A DNA stretch of 64,000 nucleotides, taken from the NCBI RefSeq assembly GCF_011087585.1, contig NZ_VJOT01000021.1, positions 62,001 to 126,000 of the forward strand. The letters are read 5' to 3'. Position numbers and translations under genes: made by a program. The notes under the pieces are model-generated. The model ran no database searches, was not told where the DNA came from, and saw only the letters and a program-made list of their open reading frames with translations. The stretch comes from Neochlamydia sp. AcF84. GTDB taxonomy: Bacteria > Chlamydiota > Chlamydiia > Chlamydiales > Parachlamydiaceae. Shown one piece after another: positions 36,950 through 47,872 of the stretch. Within the stretch, counting starts at the first letter, position 1, and every line of letters begins with the position of its first letter.

Positions 36950-37948
36950 TTAAAATCTGGCATTCATGGCACGCATGAGCCCAAACATATCGCGCGCCAT
37001 AAATTTTTTATTGGTAAAAAGAAGATGGCTGCTCTCGTAATAGGGCTTATATTTTTGCCAATATTTTCTTTTGCCATCGAGCTTAAACATCCAATTAGCA
37101 CCTTTAAAGGCCGTTTTGGTAAACCAATTAGAAAAAGCACTTAAGCCGGTTATTCGATCAATTTTATCTAAGGGAACCATACCAAAGGTAAGATATTGAC
37201 AATTTTCCTTGCGTAATTGTTCTAATATGGATACAACAAGGAGTTCAGTGGTCCCCCCTGAAGCCTCTGGGGTAGCCATTAAGAGATTGATGACCCAGCC
37301 ACCCCTTGCTTCTAATTGATTTAACATGCATTGCCCCACTAAACGGTTTCCTTTAATAGCATAAAACCATCTTTTTCCTGAGCGATTATTAAATAGATGA
37401 ATATTTGAAAGATAGATCTGAGGCCCTTTCCTGCCCTTTAGCCAAGTTTGCTTAGCTTGCTCCATGGCTTGTTCTAGTTCTGCTTGTGGTGAAGTGTACT
37501 CATGAATAGAAGTTCCTTCAGTTAAGGCATGCTTAACTTTTTTACGCAACATCCTTGCATCACGTCCTGCTGTAGGATCAAGATGAGGATCTACAAAAAA
37601 GTCATGCCCTACCTCAATTAGCGCGCCATTATAGTGTCGCACCCCCCAATCTCCAAATTCTTGGGAAACTTGAGTATAAACGATATTTTTTTTATGTTTT
37701 TTACAATGCTCTTCAAATTCTAGAGCCAATGAAACTTTTAAAGCAGGATCGCATACAGGCTCACCGAACACAAAAGCGGCACCTGCGGCAAGGCGATAAC
37801 CAATAACTCCTTCAGCATAACGAGAGGTAAAGATCTGACAGCGCGGATCAAGTAAAGCGATAGAAGGGGAGCCTCCCCAACGTGTGACGTAATCGGCTAT
37901 TTGCGGGCTGCTAAGTTTTTGTTGAGATGGTAATTCTTGAAGCTGCAT
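36950..37948 (-). CDS. DUF2156 protein, MprF-type lysyltransferase-like domain
   Basis: The 332-residue protein is soluble and matches the double-GNAT catalytic part of MprF-type aminoacyl-phosphatidylglycerol synthases (DUF2156). Blocks include GEPVCDPALKVSLALEF, RDARMLRKKVKHAL, LLMATPEASGGTTELLVVSI and YLTFGMVPLDKI. It lacks the membrane flippase domain. Such standalone forms may transfer an amino acid or acyl group, but the acceptor is unknown. Lysyl-PG synthesis cannot be claimed. Confidence 0.8.
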   Translation of the reverse strand: MQLQELPSQQKLSSPQIADYVTRWGGSPSIALLDPRCQIFTSRYAEGVIGYRLAAGAAFVFGEPVCDPALKVSLALEFEEHCKKHKKNIVYTQVSQEFGDWGVRHYNGALIEVGHDFFVDPHLDPTAGRDARMLRKKVKHALTEGTSIHEYTSPQAELEQAMEQAKQTWLKGRKGPQIYLSNIHLFNNRSGKRWFYAIKGNRLVGQCMLNQLEARGGWVINLLMATPEASGGTTELLVVSILEQLRKENCQYLTFGMVPLDKIDRITGLSAFSNWFTKTAFKGANWMFKLDGKRKYWQKYKPYYESSHLLFTNKKFMARDMFGLMRAMNARF

Positions 37949-38313
37949 TTTTTTTATCCTTGGCTTTTTTTTGCCAACCTAAATTTTAAGAAAGAAATTG
38001 TCAATGGATTATTTTAGTTGGGTAAAGGAAGGTCGTATCAAAGTGAAGGGTCTAGAATTTTCAGAGACTTTAAAAAGAGTACTAGAGTACGTGAAAGTTA
38101 TCCTGACGACTTGGAACGACGAAGCATGGAAGTAATAAACCCAAATTTTAGCTTTTAATACAAAAGGAGGAAAGTTTTGCAAGTCTTCCACATTTATAAG
38201 CCTCTTTTTCTTTGTAAATCTTACCAAAGGCTAATGGAGATATTGGCTCCATGAGTTGCCATCCCACAAGATTACTAAATTATTGTTAAGATGAAGGCTT
38301 GCTTTAGCAATTT
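37949..38313. other. 365-nt gap with a possible 43-residue ORF
   Basis: On the plus strand 38004-38135 reads MDYFSWVKEGRIKVKGLEFS and ends in WNDEAWK. It has coding-like composition but no ribosome binding site and no known family. It may be a gene fragment left at the edge of the IS region. Confidence 0.3.
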
Positions 38314-38331
38314 GTAAGCGGTCACGGGGGT
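38314..38331 (+). repeat. Candidate IS66 left inverted repeat
   Basis: GTAAGCGGTCACGGGGGT matches the GTAAGCG start typical of IS66-family terminal repeats and lies 86 nt before the transposase start. No CGCTTAC counterpart was found on the right, so that end is lost or too diverged. Confidence 0.45.
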
Positions 38332-38399
38332 ATCAATTATTTTCTGATAAGTAAAACAATTTTTAGAGTTTATGTTTAGTTAATCATATATTGAATAGT

Positions 38400-39810
38400 A
38401 TGCAGCCATCATACGAGCAGCTATTTACAGAGAATGCGCAGCTTCGAGCTGAAAATGCTCAGCTAAAAGCCATGGTGAATAGATTAGAAAGGGTAATCAC
38501 CAAGCTTGAAGTGCGCATTGCTCAGTTGGAAGAACAGCTTAATCAAAATTCTAAGAATAGTTCCAAGTCACCATCGACGGCTTAAAAAGCTAATTGTTCA
38601 TCATTACCTACAGCATAAAATCGACCTTATCATCCTGGCGCTAGACGTCAACTGCTACCTACTAATGCGGTTACATCGCATGAAGTTCGTAGTGTAAACT
38701 TTGTCCATGTTGCCGCTCTGCTATGCATGCAATTGATAAGGTTCTTTCATGGCAGCAGATCGAACTTACTGAAATTAAGCCTTTGGTGCATCAAATAGAT
38801 TTGGTGACGAACAGATGCCCTTGCTGCCATCTAGAAACACGGCCTGAACTTAAAGAAAATGAGCAATTCTTGCTCGGCCCTAGGCTGGAAGCCTTTATTA
38901 ATCTGCTGATGGGCCAACATCCAAGGCCATCGTGCCGTGCGCATCATGATTAGTGCCTTGTTGCCTAACATAGCTTTAAGCCAAGGCCTTATTTCTAAAG
39001 GTAAAGCTCGCGCTGGCTTACTTATTTTGTCTTATGAAACACTCGTTAAAGCAGCTATTACTACAAAGCAGCCTTTGCATATAGATATGACGAGTTGGCG
39101 TCACGCCGCCACTCATAAACATTTGCTAGCCCTGTGTGTAGGAAATGTGATTGCTAATGCATTAAAACCTTATCAAAATGGCGCTACTCTAAAAACATTA
39201 GTCGGCCACGGAATTCATGCTAGTGAGTGATCAAGGCTAAAGCTATTCATCAAATTAGGGTAAAGATCAAACAATATTGCTTAGCTCATCTGCTCTGTAA
39301 TATACAAGGGCAAGCAGAACAATCCAACATATCGTTAGATGAGGTGCAGCGTTTAGGAAACCTATATGATGCTTTGCAAGAGCTTTTTAAAGATAGACAT
39401 CGTCTAGAAAAAGGACAAATTAGCCAATCTACTTGGCAGCAGAATGGATATCTTAATTGGTGTTATATATAAGAAGAATTACAAGCATTGCAGTGCTGGA
39501 GTAGTACTAAAAAGCTGCGGAAGTTTTGCCACAAGCTTTTAAAGCAGATCAAACATTTCCGCGTCTACTTGAAAGATCTTGCTATTCCTATGACCAATAA
39601 TGCTGTCGAAGAATCTTTAAGAAATCTAGCCATTGCACGTAAGTTATGTCCTAGGCAGCCAATCTATCTATGGCAAAAGATGGAGGGAGGTGCTGCATAG
39701 CTGTATCGAAGCTCTTTATCGACAAGGAAAATCTATTCTAGATTTCCTAGCAGATGCTATCCAGGCCGCTCGTACCAAGCAACCTATTCCTTTAATTGCT
39801 TTACATAAGT
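38400..39810 (+). pseudogene. Degenerate IS66-family transposase (TnpC)
   Basis: The sequence keeps TnpC order but in several frames. The N-terminal coiled coil (ENAQLRAENAQLKAMVNRLE, then LNQNSKNSSKSPS) ends in a stop at 38583-38585. A zinc-binding piece has CPCCHLETRPEL near 38815. DDE-domain pieces include LHIDMTSWRHA (39074 on), YCLAHLLCNIQGQAEQ (39278 on) and FKDRHRLEKGQIS. The end is LKDLAIPMTNNAVEESLRNL (39571 on), then IYGKRWREVLHSCIEAL in another frame. At least four frameshifts or stops make it inactive. The helper genes tnpA and tnpB are not present. Confidence 0.88.
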
Positions 39811-39981
39811 TTATAAAGATATGTCTTATAATAAGCTTTTTTTCTTTTTTTTTTGCTTATATTGTTTTCATTTTTAAAGAAATTTCGTATGTAATAGTAG
39901 TTAAAGATATAAAGAGTCTTTTATTAAATTCAAATAAGAAGAATAATTGAGGACAAGCAAAGGTTTGGAAAGGAGGAAACC

Positions 39982-40488
39982 ATGTTTGTAGCTTCTTATC
40001 ATACAATTAAGGAATTAAATGCTCTGTCAAAAAAGAAAGCCTATGCTAGTTATAGCTTTAAATTAAGAGCAGTAGCCATGGCGATGGAAGGAGAGAGTGC
40101 TTCTCAAATAGGAGAAACTCTAGGTTATTGTACAAGTGCTATTCAGAAATGGATAAGAAGATACAATCATCACAGCTTAGAAGGATTAATAGATAGAAGG
40201 CCTATAATAAGTGGAAGAAAAAGAGCGTTAACGCCTGAGCAAGAGAAAGCCTTTCTAGACCGGGTAGAAAAAGGGTCTGGGCCTAGCGAGCTGCTCAAGA
40301 TATATCACTTAAGCGACCTTCAATTCATCCTAAAAAAAGAGTTTGGTAAAAACTTAACTTTGCCTGGTGTATGGGGGATTTTACGTCGCTTTAGCTGTAC
40401 GCCCTTGACCCGTCGCCTTCAGCGTTATAAAGCCAATCCTAAGGAACAAAAAAACCTTAAAAAAAGTCGAAAGCCATCCATGCATTAA
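39982..40488 (+). pseudogene. Truncated IS630-family transposase (DNA-binding part)
   Basis: The 168-residue frame starts after a strong GGAGG site. It reads RAVAMAMEGESASQIGETLG and CTSAIQKWIRRYN, a helix-turn-helix of the Tc1/mariner-IS630 type, then LEGLIDRR, LTPEQEKAF and a winged-helix part ending KANPKEQKNLKKSRKPSMH. The DDE catalytic domain is missing; the sequence after 40488 has no matching frame. It could still make a DNA-binding fragment. Confidence 0.75.
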
Positions 40489-40894
40489 AGAATCAATCTT
40501 CTAAGCTAAAGATCTAAAGGCAGTAGGAGGTTGCATTAAGCTTAGTAGGATAACAATGTACCTAATAATTCACCCTTTCTTGCTATCTTCCGATAACTCC
40601 TAAGCTTAATCAGTCAAAAAACTTATGTTCTTATTTGCTTAGTCACTTTTAATCTAATCGTTCCTACCAGCGTTACACTGAGTTAGAAAAGCAGGTTGTA
40701 ACTCATTAAAAAAATATTTGGTTACACGAAAAGAAAATAGAAAACTTACAAACTGTCTTCTACGTCAATTACGTAAACATTTGATTAAAAGTAAGTTGAA
40801 AATTTTTTTTTGCCCCCATATCAACACGAATTTTTTGTTGACAACTTGTTGGGAGAAAGCTGAATATTAATTTATGAAATCATAGAGATAGATC
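40489..40894. other. 406-nt gap, possible transposase debris and a promoter
   Basis: No intact gene. A short frame near 40667 reads SYQRYTELEKQVVTH, possibly leftover transposase. TTGACA (40838-40843) and GAATAT (40862-40867) are 18 nt apart and could be a promoter for what follows. Confidence 0.35.
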
Positions 40895-41425
40895 ATGAAA
40901 ATGATTCAGGCTATCCTAGCAAGTGACTTTAATCACGTGAGCTATTCTATAGAGCCACTTGCTAAAAATTTACTTGATAAACCCGCTTTCTCTCTAGTGG
41001 AAAGAAAGAAAGCGTGGTTTATACTATTTCTTATAAACCATTTTTCTCTCTTTATAGATAAGAAAAAAAATAGCAAAGTATCTTGCTTTTCTTATAGCCA
41101 GAACGAAAATAAAGCTTTCTACCATGTTCCTTATTGTTTTTCCTTTTCTAAATTTTATTTTATTTGGAAAGTAATAAACTATTATTTCCATCATAAAACT
41201 TCTCTATTTGCTCAGACAGTTTTTATCCTAACTAGGAGCACATTCCATGCTTTTCTAAAGTTTATGTCTAAGCTAAAGTTGTTAAAAAGAAGAGATGTAA
41301 GGTTAATTAGGCAAAGTACTTATTTGTCTACATGCTTTCACCTTACCATCTTGCGGCCTCCAAAAAATAAAAAAATTATACAAGGCGTATGTATGTTTAA
41401 AAATAGACACAATAATACTGCCTAG
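40895..41425 (+). CDS. Doubtful 176-residue ORF upstream of the GTPase gene
   Basis: The frame begins MKMIQAILASDFNHVSYSIE and then becomes very rich in Phe, Lys and Ile, which suggests AT-rich non-coding sequence read by chance. The first 40 residues look more protein-like than the rest. It ends 29 nt before the GTPase ATG. It may be a decayed gene or a leader region. No family was recognised. Confidence 0.3.
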   Translation: MKMIQAILASDFNHVSYSIEPLAKNLLDKPAFSLVERKKAWFILFLINHFSLFIDKKKNSKVSCFSYSQNENKAFYHVPYCFSFSKFYFIWKVINYYFHHKTSLFAQTVFILTRSTFHAFLKFMSKLKLLKRRDVRLIRQSTYLSTCFHLTILRPPKNKKIIQGVCMFKNRHNNTA

Positions 41426-41454
41426 GAGAAAAAAGTTACAAAAAGGGGTAGCAT

Positions 41455-44400
41455 ATGACAATTAATCAAAATTGTTTAACAGGACAAAATGATTTTTACC
41501 ACACACTTGTAGGTAAAAAGCAAGTTAAGGAAAATACTTTTAAGACCGAAGCAGCACTTGGCTACGGAAAAGCGGCTTTAGTGAGTAAGCTAGCAAAAAG
41601 CAGTTTAGATACTCCAAATGCTAGTAGGCAAAATAAAATAAAAGGGAAAAATTGGGTTCAGAGATTACCAGCAACCAATGGCCAGATGGTTGAATTTACG
41701 TATGGGGATAAGAAGGAGATCGTCATGGCTTACATTTTACCTGGTAAGAATGGTAAGTCTATTTATATTTATCCAGAGAACCTTCCTAAAGAGCTAAAAA
41801 TTATTCAAAGTGTCGAAACATTTTTTAGTTTTTTTAAAAATGTGAGCGTAAGAATTGCCGAGCTAAGCAAAGATGAATATAAGCTTTATGTAAGCGGTAA
41901 ATTGTTAGGAGGCATAGTAATTGGTTCTGAAGATACTACTTCTCCCAATTCTTACCAAAAGGCCTTAGGAAACTTTAACACTCATCTCCTTGACTTAGCC
42001 AATCCTCTTCTCTTAAAAGATGTAAAGGAAAAATTGGCGCAAATTTCCCAGGATGTCATAGATTCCAATGAAGGCATTGAAAATCATTTTTCCCATTTGT
42101 TTTTACCTCAAGATACACTGCATTTCCTTCAACAATTTAGTACGCAGATAATAGCTTGGGCCACTTCACAACCAGACCAAACTTCTGCAATCGTTCAACA
42201 TGTCAAAAATGATTTAAGCCAATTAGCTAAACAAAAAAGAGAAGAGGAATATCCCCTATGGAAGCCTTTGGTTATTTTATTTAATCTTTCTCAAATTAGA
42301 GGATTAACAAACGATAAGATTAAGCAAATTATCCATTGTATTAATCAAGGAAGGGTGGAGGCGTTACGAAACCTAGTCAGCAGTATACTAGAGAGTAACC
42401 ATGTAGAAGAAGATGCTATTAATAAGCAATTAAGAAAAGAAGGTAAATACAAGGACATTAAAACACTGCTAGGCCAAGTGATTAAGAAAAAACCTCAGCC
42501 AAAAGATGGCATTGTCACCCACTGGCATAAAGGCTGTGACTTTTTTGTTAATAAAACTTTTTCTTTAACTGATCCCAATACAGAAGAGCTTTACACCGGG
42601 AGCATTGTGAAATGTTTGCGGGAAGAAAGCGATCATAGCCTTATTTTTCATTTGCACGATCAGTCTAAAGTCCACATTACATCCAATACTTATAGAGTAA
42701 AAATAATAAACGAGCCCCGTTATAAATTGTGGACAGCTCTGTACAACAACCTTTTATCAAACCAAGAGATTTTTAAAGTTGAGTGCGCACCTGAACGACG
42801 AAAAGAGATTTGCCTCCAGCCAGGGTTTTATTTTATTAGCTCTTCCAAGAGCGAGAATGGCGGGTTTTTCTCTTCAAGTAGCTCGATAAGCATAGATCTA
42901 AGAGATGCGCTAACAAAGAAGCAAAAATATATTCTTCGTAATTATTATGATCGAGAGGATATTTCTAAAATTGAAATCTTTCAGTGGAAGGGTCCGAGGA
43001 AAGGATACATTGCATTAAAAACATATACATCTTCAGAGTTGAATAGAATATATACTGTGAGGAGGAGAATAGAGAAAACTATCTCAGGCATTAATTCAAC
43101 GAATGCTGATAAGCAGGTTCGTATTAAAGATGAAAAAGATGAAAATAAGATTAAATTATTTCACTTTAATCAACTTAAAGAACAAACCGAGGCTCTGCGT
43201 GCAGAGCTTAAAGGCCAATCCGATCTCCTAGAGCGATTGATCGACAATTTAGTCTCTCACCAACTCACTAAAGTGGATTGGCATCTGCTGGCTTCCCAGA
43301 AACAAGATTTAGCCGATCGCTTAACAAGCCTATCTAAAAAATATGCTCAGGATTTAAAAATAACCTATCGACCCGAAGATATTTTGAAGAAATTAGTAGA
43401 GGAGGCTAACTATGCTTCTCTTATAGAAAAAGAGAAAAGTGTAGTCGTTTCTAAGACCATGGAATTATTACAGGAAGCCTATCAACATATCAAGAAGATA
43501 AAAAATAAGGATGCCATCTTTTTTGTAGGGAATACAGGCTCTGGCAAAAGTACGGCTGTTAGCTATTTTTTGGGTGCTGAGATGGAATCTTTTCCAAATC
43601 GTGTCGGTGATAAGGTGGTGCGCGTCAAGAAGAGCGAAGAAGCAGAAGAAACATACCCTACTATTGGGCAATCCTTAGGTGAATCTGAAACGCTTTATAC
43701 CCAAAGTTATGCACTTCAAGGCTCTTCCCTTATGCTCGCCGATTGCCCAGGGTTTAATGATACGCGGGGAGAAGATTATGAGATTTGTAGTAATCTAAGC
43801 ATTGATCAGGCAGTGCAAGTAGCTAAGCAGATTAAAGCCATTGTTCTAGTCGTACCTATCCATGCTTTTTTAACCGATCGAGCCAATGCGATTATTGACC
43901 TTATTGATACGGTCAAAGAGAGGTTTCCTCATCTTTTTAACTCGGATAAGCTCGAAGATAATTCTCGTGTTTATTTATTGATTACCAAGCAGGCGCAAGT
44001 GTTACCGGAAACAGTGGATAAACTTGTAGATGGCACTCGAATTAACGAGCTTTTTAAGGAAACTCAAAGAAAAATTGAATCTCTCCTAGAAAGCCAAGAA
44101 GCTGGGGAGGAGATAGATGACTTTGAATTAGAAGGGGTGCAAAGGAGAGGTAATATCTGGAAAGTGATCAAGCACATGCAAGAGAATAAGCAAGTCGACT
44201 TTATCGACGTAGAGGATGATTGTGAGAGGACAAAAATATTGAAAAAATATGAGCGAACATCGCAAAGGATTGCTAAAGATCAATATGTACCCGCTATGCA
44301 AGGAAGAGACATGCGGATGAAATTTGGCAAATGTATCGAAATGTCCACAGATACTTGGACTCATCATATCTTTACGCCTTATTTGCAAGTCCTTCCTCAA

Positions 44401-45801
44401 GCTATTCAATCATCAAAAAAAGAAATTAAAGAAAGAGAGAAGCAACTAGAAGAGCTGCAAGAGGAGATAAAAGATAGGCAGGCTAGCGTAGAGCAATTGC
44501 GTGTTTACCAGCAAACGATAGAAGAGACAATCAAGCATTTGGAAAGAGTGCAAAGCAATCCTACTGGATTGGATGCTGCGTTGCAAGCTGATCTACAAAG
44601 GCGTGTTAGCGAATGCTCGTCTAAACATTTATCTGAATTAGAAGATATGATTTCGAATTATAAGAAAAAGATCCAAAACGCTAATAAACATTTGCAAACA
44701 ATGGAAAGCAAGATTGAAAGCCTTTCAGAGTCAATCCGAACTAAGGAAAAGTTAATAGCCCAATTAAATAAGGATATGCAAAACCTCTCCACCGGTTCAC
44801 GTATTGAACAGCTGTGGAAATCAGCTTCGCATCCTGAGGAGAATATAACTCTTCAATCTCTAAAACCTGGAGCTAGGGAAAATGCCTTTCGGGAAATACG
44901 TGAGTTTCGAACAGATGAAATTACTAAGATCAGGGAGGTAAAAGCTAAAAATTACAGAGGCGTTATGACACATACAGTACTGATTGAAAAAGAGTTTAAA
45001 CTTGTACCTACTGATGAGAGGATGAGAAAGGCATTCGAACAGTCAGGGATAGGTGGTAATTATATAGCTACCGTGGAAGGTGAAAGGTATGACCTAGATT
45101 TAGGAAGAAAAGCCTCACCGAATGGAAAAAAAATTATGTATGGCTTTATAACTCATTGGAGAGGCGATGTACTTCCTTGGTTTAAAATTTCTCATAGTAT
45201 TCCTAACATTGATTACAATGAGGCGACAATCATTAATAAGGAGGGGCAGAAAAAACTTCTAGAGCAGGAAGTAGTGAGATTGAGATTAGATCGAGATGGC
45301 GGGGGAACAATAATAGGTAAAAACCAACTAAAACAACAATTAGAGAATGATATTCAACAACTTGAAACTAGCCTTTCGCATCTCCACAATGAAATGAAAC
45401 AATCACGTGATCGCTTGGCCTTGGCTCAAATAGGCGAGATGCTGAAAGCTCAAAAAAAGGAGTTAGAAAATACAAGCAAAAAGATACAAAAGTTAGAAGA
45501 CCACAAGGAGATAGAAGATAAAATAAAGGCTCTTGAAAGAGAAAAAGAAACAGAAGAAAAGAAACTTCAAGCGACCGAAAAACGAAAAAGAAACCTTGCC
45601 ATCATCATCCAAACTCATAAAGAGACAGCAAAGCTTTTAAGGGAATTTTCAGCACTTGTTGTCGGTCAGTATATGGGAAGGGAGGAAAGCAACCAGCGAA
45701 ACGAAATGGTAGAGGCATGTCGAAAGTTTATAATAACTTATGATAGCAATATTATAAAATTAGAACAGCAATGCCACAATGATCTAAGCTTTGCTAAATA
45801 A
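41455..45801 (+). CDS. Giant coiled-coil GTPase, AIG1/septin-like G domain (1448 residues)
   Basis: A G domain sits in the middle. The P-loop is GNTGSGKS (residues 692-699), the G3 motif is DCPGF (763-767), and TKQA (844-847) follows a hydrophobic strand in the place of the usual NKxD. The order VGxTGxGKS then DxPGF, and a long helical region after it, recalls AIG1/GIMAP, septin and Toc34 GTPases. The N-terminal 640 residues are unassigned and include a Ser-rich loop near 475. Residues about 980-1130 and 1260-1440 are strong coiled coils (EIKEREKQLEELQEEIKDRQ). There is no signal peptide. AAGGGG lies 7 nt before the ATG. Two further genes follow at 40 and 96 nt. Confidence 0.8.
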   Translation: MTINQNCLTGQNDFYHTLVGKKQVKENTFKTEAALGYGKAALVSKLAKSSLDTPNASRQNKIKGKNWVQRLPATNGQMVEFTYGDKKEIVMAYILPGKNGKSIYIYPENLPKELKIIQSVETFFSFFKNVSVRIAELSKDEYKLYVSGKLLGGIVIGSEDTTSPNSYQKALGNFNTHLLDLANPLLLKDVKEKLAQISQDVIDSNEGIENHFSHLFLPQDTLHFLQQFSTQIIAWATSQPDQTSAIVQHVKNDLSQLAKQKREEEYPLWKPLVILFNLSQIRGLTNDKIKQIIHCINQGRVEALRNLVSSILESNHVEEDAINKQLRKEGKYKDIKTLLGQVIKKKPQPKDGIVTHWHKGCDFFVNKTFSLTDPNTEELYTGSIVKCLREESDHSLIFHLHDQSKVHITSNTYRVKIINEPRYKLWTALYNNLLSNQEIFKVECAPERRKEICLQPGFYFISSSKSENGGFFSSSSSISIDLRDALTKKQKYILRNYYDREDISKIEIFQWKGPRKGYIALKTYTSSELNRIYTVRRRIEKTISGINSTNADKQVRIKDEKDENKIKLFHFNQLKEQTEALRAELKGQSDLLERLIDNLVSHQLTKVDWHLLASQKQDLADRLTSLSKKYAQDLKITYRPEDILKKLVEEANYASLIEKEKSVVVSKTMELLQEAYQHIKKIKNKDAIFFVGNTGSGKSTAVSYFLGAEMESFPNRVGDKVVRVKKSEEAEETYPTIGQSLGESETLYTQSYALQGSSLMLADCPGFNDTRGEDYEICSNLSIDQAVQVAKQIKAIVLVVPIHAFLTDRANAIIDLIDTVKERFPHLFNSDKLEDNSRVYLLITKQAQVLPETVDKLVDGTRINELFKETQRKIESLLESQEAGEEIDDFELEGVQRRGNIWKVIKHMQENKQVDFIDVEDDCERTKILKKYERTSQRIAKDQYVPAMQGRDMRMKFGKCIEMSTDTWTHHIFTPYLQVLPQAIQSSKKEIKEREKQLEELQEEIKDRQASVEQLRVYQQTIEETIKHLERVQSNPTGLDAALQADLQRRVSECSSKHLSELEDMISNYKKKIQNANKHLQTMESKIESLSESIRTKEKLIAQLNKDMQNLSTGSRIEQLWKSASHPEENITLQSLKPGARENAFREIREFRTDEITKIREVKAKNYRGVMTHTVLIEKEFKLVPTDERMRKAFEQSGIGGNYIATVEGERYDLDLGRKASPNGKKIMYGFITHWRGDVLPWFKISHSIPNIDYNEATIINKEGQKKLLEQEVVRLRLDRDGGGTIIGKNQLKQQLENDIQQLETSLSHLHNEMKQSRDRLALAQIGEMLKAQKKELENTSKKIQKLEDHKEIEDKIKALEREKETEEKKLQATEKRKRNLAIIIQTHKETAKLLREFSALVVGQYMGREESNQRNEMVEACRKFIITYDSNIIKLEQQCHNDLSFAK

Positions 45802-45841
45802 AAAAACAAAACAAAATGCAAAAGTTTAAGGAGGATTAAGT

Positions 45842-47776
45842 ATGCAAATTATTAATTTTAATGCATCACCTGACAAGACAGCCATGCCCGTTTTTTACGA
45901 ACCTAACAATGTCGCGCCTTCAACCGCCAGTATCATTACCAATCTTGGCTTAGCTTCTTTAGTCGATTTTAATGAAGTGAGTCTTAGCACGTATGAGTCT
46001 TTGCTAAATGATAAAAGAATTGAGGTATTATACAATCATCAAACTGGCCTATCTGCTATTATTCATTTTTTAGATTCTCAGGGTAATGTTATAAGTAAAA
46101 GTCTACCGCTTCCCTTAAAAGGCATGCCAACAGAACTAGCAGAACTAACTGCTCAGAAGGATGTTAGCCAAATTAAGCGCTTTTTTGAAAATACACATCT
46201 AATTGCGGAAAAAGGTTTAGAGGGAAGCTACGCTTATATATCAGTCCATGTCAGTGGCAGGGGAGGCGGAAACGGAAAAATCCCCTTCCAACCGGGTCTT
46301 GCCCTGGGCTCTGTCGTTAGGTGCGATACGTTGATAAAAATGGAAGAATATGCGCAAAAAATGGCAAACGAGGAAGCTATGATGGAGCAAATCACGTCTG
46401 CTGAACAAAGAATTGAAATATTAAATGCTAAAATTAAAGCTAGACAGGGCGTAGCAGGCTATGGCAAAGCTACGGCGACTCTCATCTCCTGTTGGAACAC
46501 ACAGATAAACGCGGCAACAAACCTTATAGCGGCGCTAAGTGATAAGCTGGTAAAGAGCACAAGCGGCGAGATTCCTGTATTTGAAAATTTTTATCAGGGC
46601 GTTGAATCTCCTATAGATATGGCTAGATCTCAGATGGAAGTGCAGCCACGAGGTTTTGACAGCCTTCACTACAGTTCCCAATACATCGACATGAGGGAAG
46701 AGCTTTCTGAGATTCATGATAGAATTACTCATAGCTCTAGTGCTACCAGCGCCTCAGCAGGTGGGGGATGGCTGCTGTTTGGTGGCAGCGCCTCTCTTGC
46801 TGCGTCTAACGCAACTTCTGAACGCTTGGCTCAAATCAAAAAGGAAAATATAGCTGAAGGGGTGTTAGTGATCAACGCTTTGGCTACCACTCGTCATGTG
46901 CGCTGCTTTACTGATCTTCAATATGATAAAAGAAAGCTACAAGCCATTCTGAATGCTATGCGTGGAAGCAACAAAGATGAGCTTAAGAGATATGGAATTT
47001 CAACGCGCGACAATGATACCAAGGAAATTTATTTATTAACAGAAGCGGTATTAGGCGGCTCATTTACAGCTCTTGTGACTTTCTTAAATGAGTCAAAAAT
47101 GAATAGGAGATTGGATAAATACACCCATGAGCATGAAATTAGCACTGTCGTAAGGGGTGGAGTAAACTTCGTGGATTGGGGAGTATCGGCAGGCTACTCC
47201 AATGCCAGCCAATATGGAACCCAAACGGAAGATGATGTATTAAGAAACGTAGCAGGCACAAAAGTAACTATCGAGATTATTTCACAAGGTGCTATGCCTG
47301 TTTTTGCACGGGAAATTATTGAACGTGAAATTATGAAACATTTGGAGCTCAATCCTTCGAAATTTGAACTCACCAAAAAAGATGAAGGAGATGCAGAAAT
47401 AATGGCTACTGGTAAGGAGAAAGAAAAAGCCATGGTTGTCTATAAGCGTCGAATGAAAATGGAAAATGCCCAGGTCGCAGTGATGAATACTTATCGAGGT
47501 CTAACTTCCACAAAAGAGAAACAAAATATTCATTCTGCTCAAAGTGTCATGGAAGCTTACGAGAATTTTGCTACCCAAATGACAACTGATCCTGACTGCG
47601 GAATACCTATTGGATTTAACTATCAGAAATTGAACCAAGAAGAAATTAAAGAGATTTTAGAGCAACTCAGCTCTCCTGCTAAGGAGGCAGAGCAAAACAA
47701 GCCAAATGAAGGTCAAGCATCCCAGGAACCTGAAAAAGATACAAAAGGAAAGCAAAGTGAAGGCCAAGCATCTTAA
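45842..47776 (+). CDS. GTPase-partner protein 1 (644 residues), paralogue of the next gene
   Basis: I do not recognise this family. It starts after a near-perfect AAGGAGG site. Segments shared with the next gene are PGLALGSVV (residues 151-159), YLLTEAVLGG (397-406), IISQGAMP (479-486) and GIPIGFNYQKL near 600. A glycine/serine-rich stretch SSSATSASAGGGWLLFGGSAS lies in the middle, and helices flank it. The C-terminus is a Glu/Gln/Pro-rich tail with a repeated GQAS motif. No signal peptide is present. Operon position suggests it works with the GTPase. Confidence 0.7.
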   Translation: MQIINFNASPDKTAMPVFYEPNNVAPSTASIITNLGLASLVDFNEVSLSTYESLLNDKRIEVLYNHQTGLSAIIHFLDSQGNVISKSLPLPLKGMPTELAELTAQKDVSQIKRFFENTHLIAEKGLEGSYAYISVHVSGRGGGNGKIPFQPGLALGSVVRCDTLIKMEEYAQKMANEEAMMEQITSAEQRIEILNAKIKARQGVAGYGKATATLISCWNTQINAATNLIAALSDKLVKSTSGEIPVFENFYQGVESPIDMARSQMEVQPRGFDSLHYSSQYIDMREELSEIHDRITHSSSATSASAGGGWLLFGGSASLAASNATSERLAQIKKENIAEGVLVINALATTRHVRCFTDLQYDKRKLQAILNAMRGSNKDELKRYGISTRDNDTKEIYLLTEAVLGGSFTALVTFLNESKMNRRLDKYTHEHEISTVVRGGVNFVDWGVSAGYSNASQYGTQTEDDVLRNVAGTKVTIEIISQGAMPVFAREIIEREIMKHLELNPSKFELTKKDEGDAEIMATGKEKEKAMVVYKRRMKMENAQVAVMNTYRGLTSTKEKQNIHSAQSVMEAYENFATQMTTDPDCGIPIGFNYQKLNQEEIKEILEQLSSPAKEAEQNKPNEGQASQEPEKDTKGKQSEGQAS

Positions 47777-47813
47777 GGAACCTACATAAGCTCAATAAAT
47801 TTTAATCTTTCTG

Positions 47814-47830
47814 GCGGCCAACTTGGCCGC
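47814..47830 (+). terminator. Hairpin between partner genes
   Basis: GCGGCCAA (47814-47821) pairs TTGGCCGC (47823-47830) around one base, effectively a 6-bp GC stem with a 5-nt loop. There is no T run, so partial termination or mRNA processing between the two partner genes is possible. Confidence 0.4.
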
Positions 47831-47872
47831 ATTAAATTAACTTAAAATTTAAAGAAACCAAGGGAGTCTTAT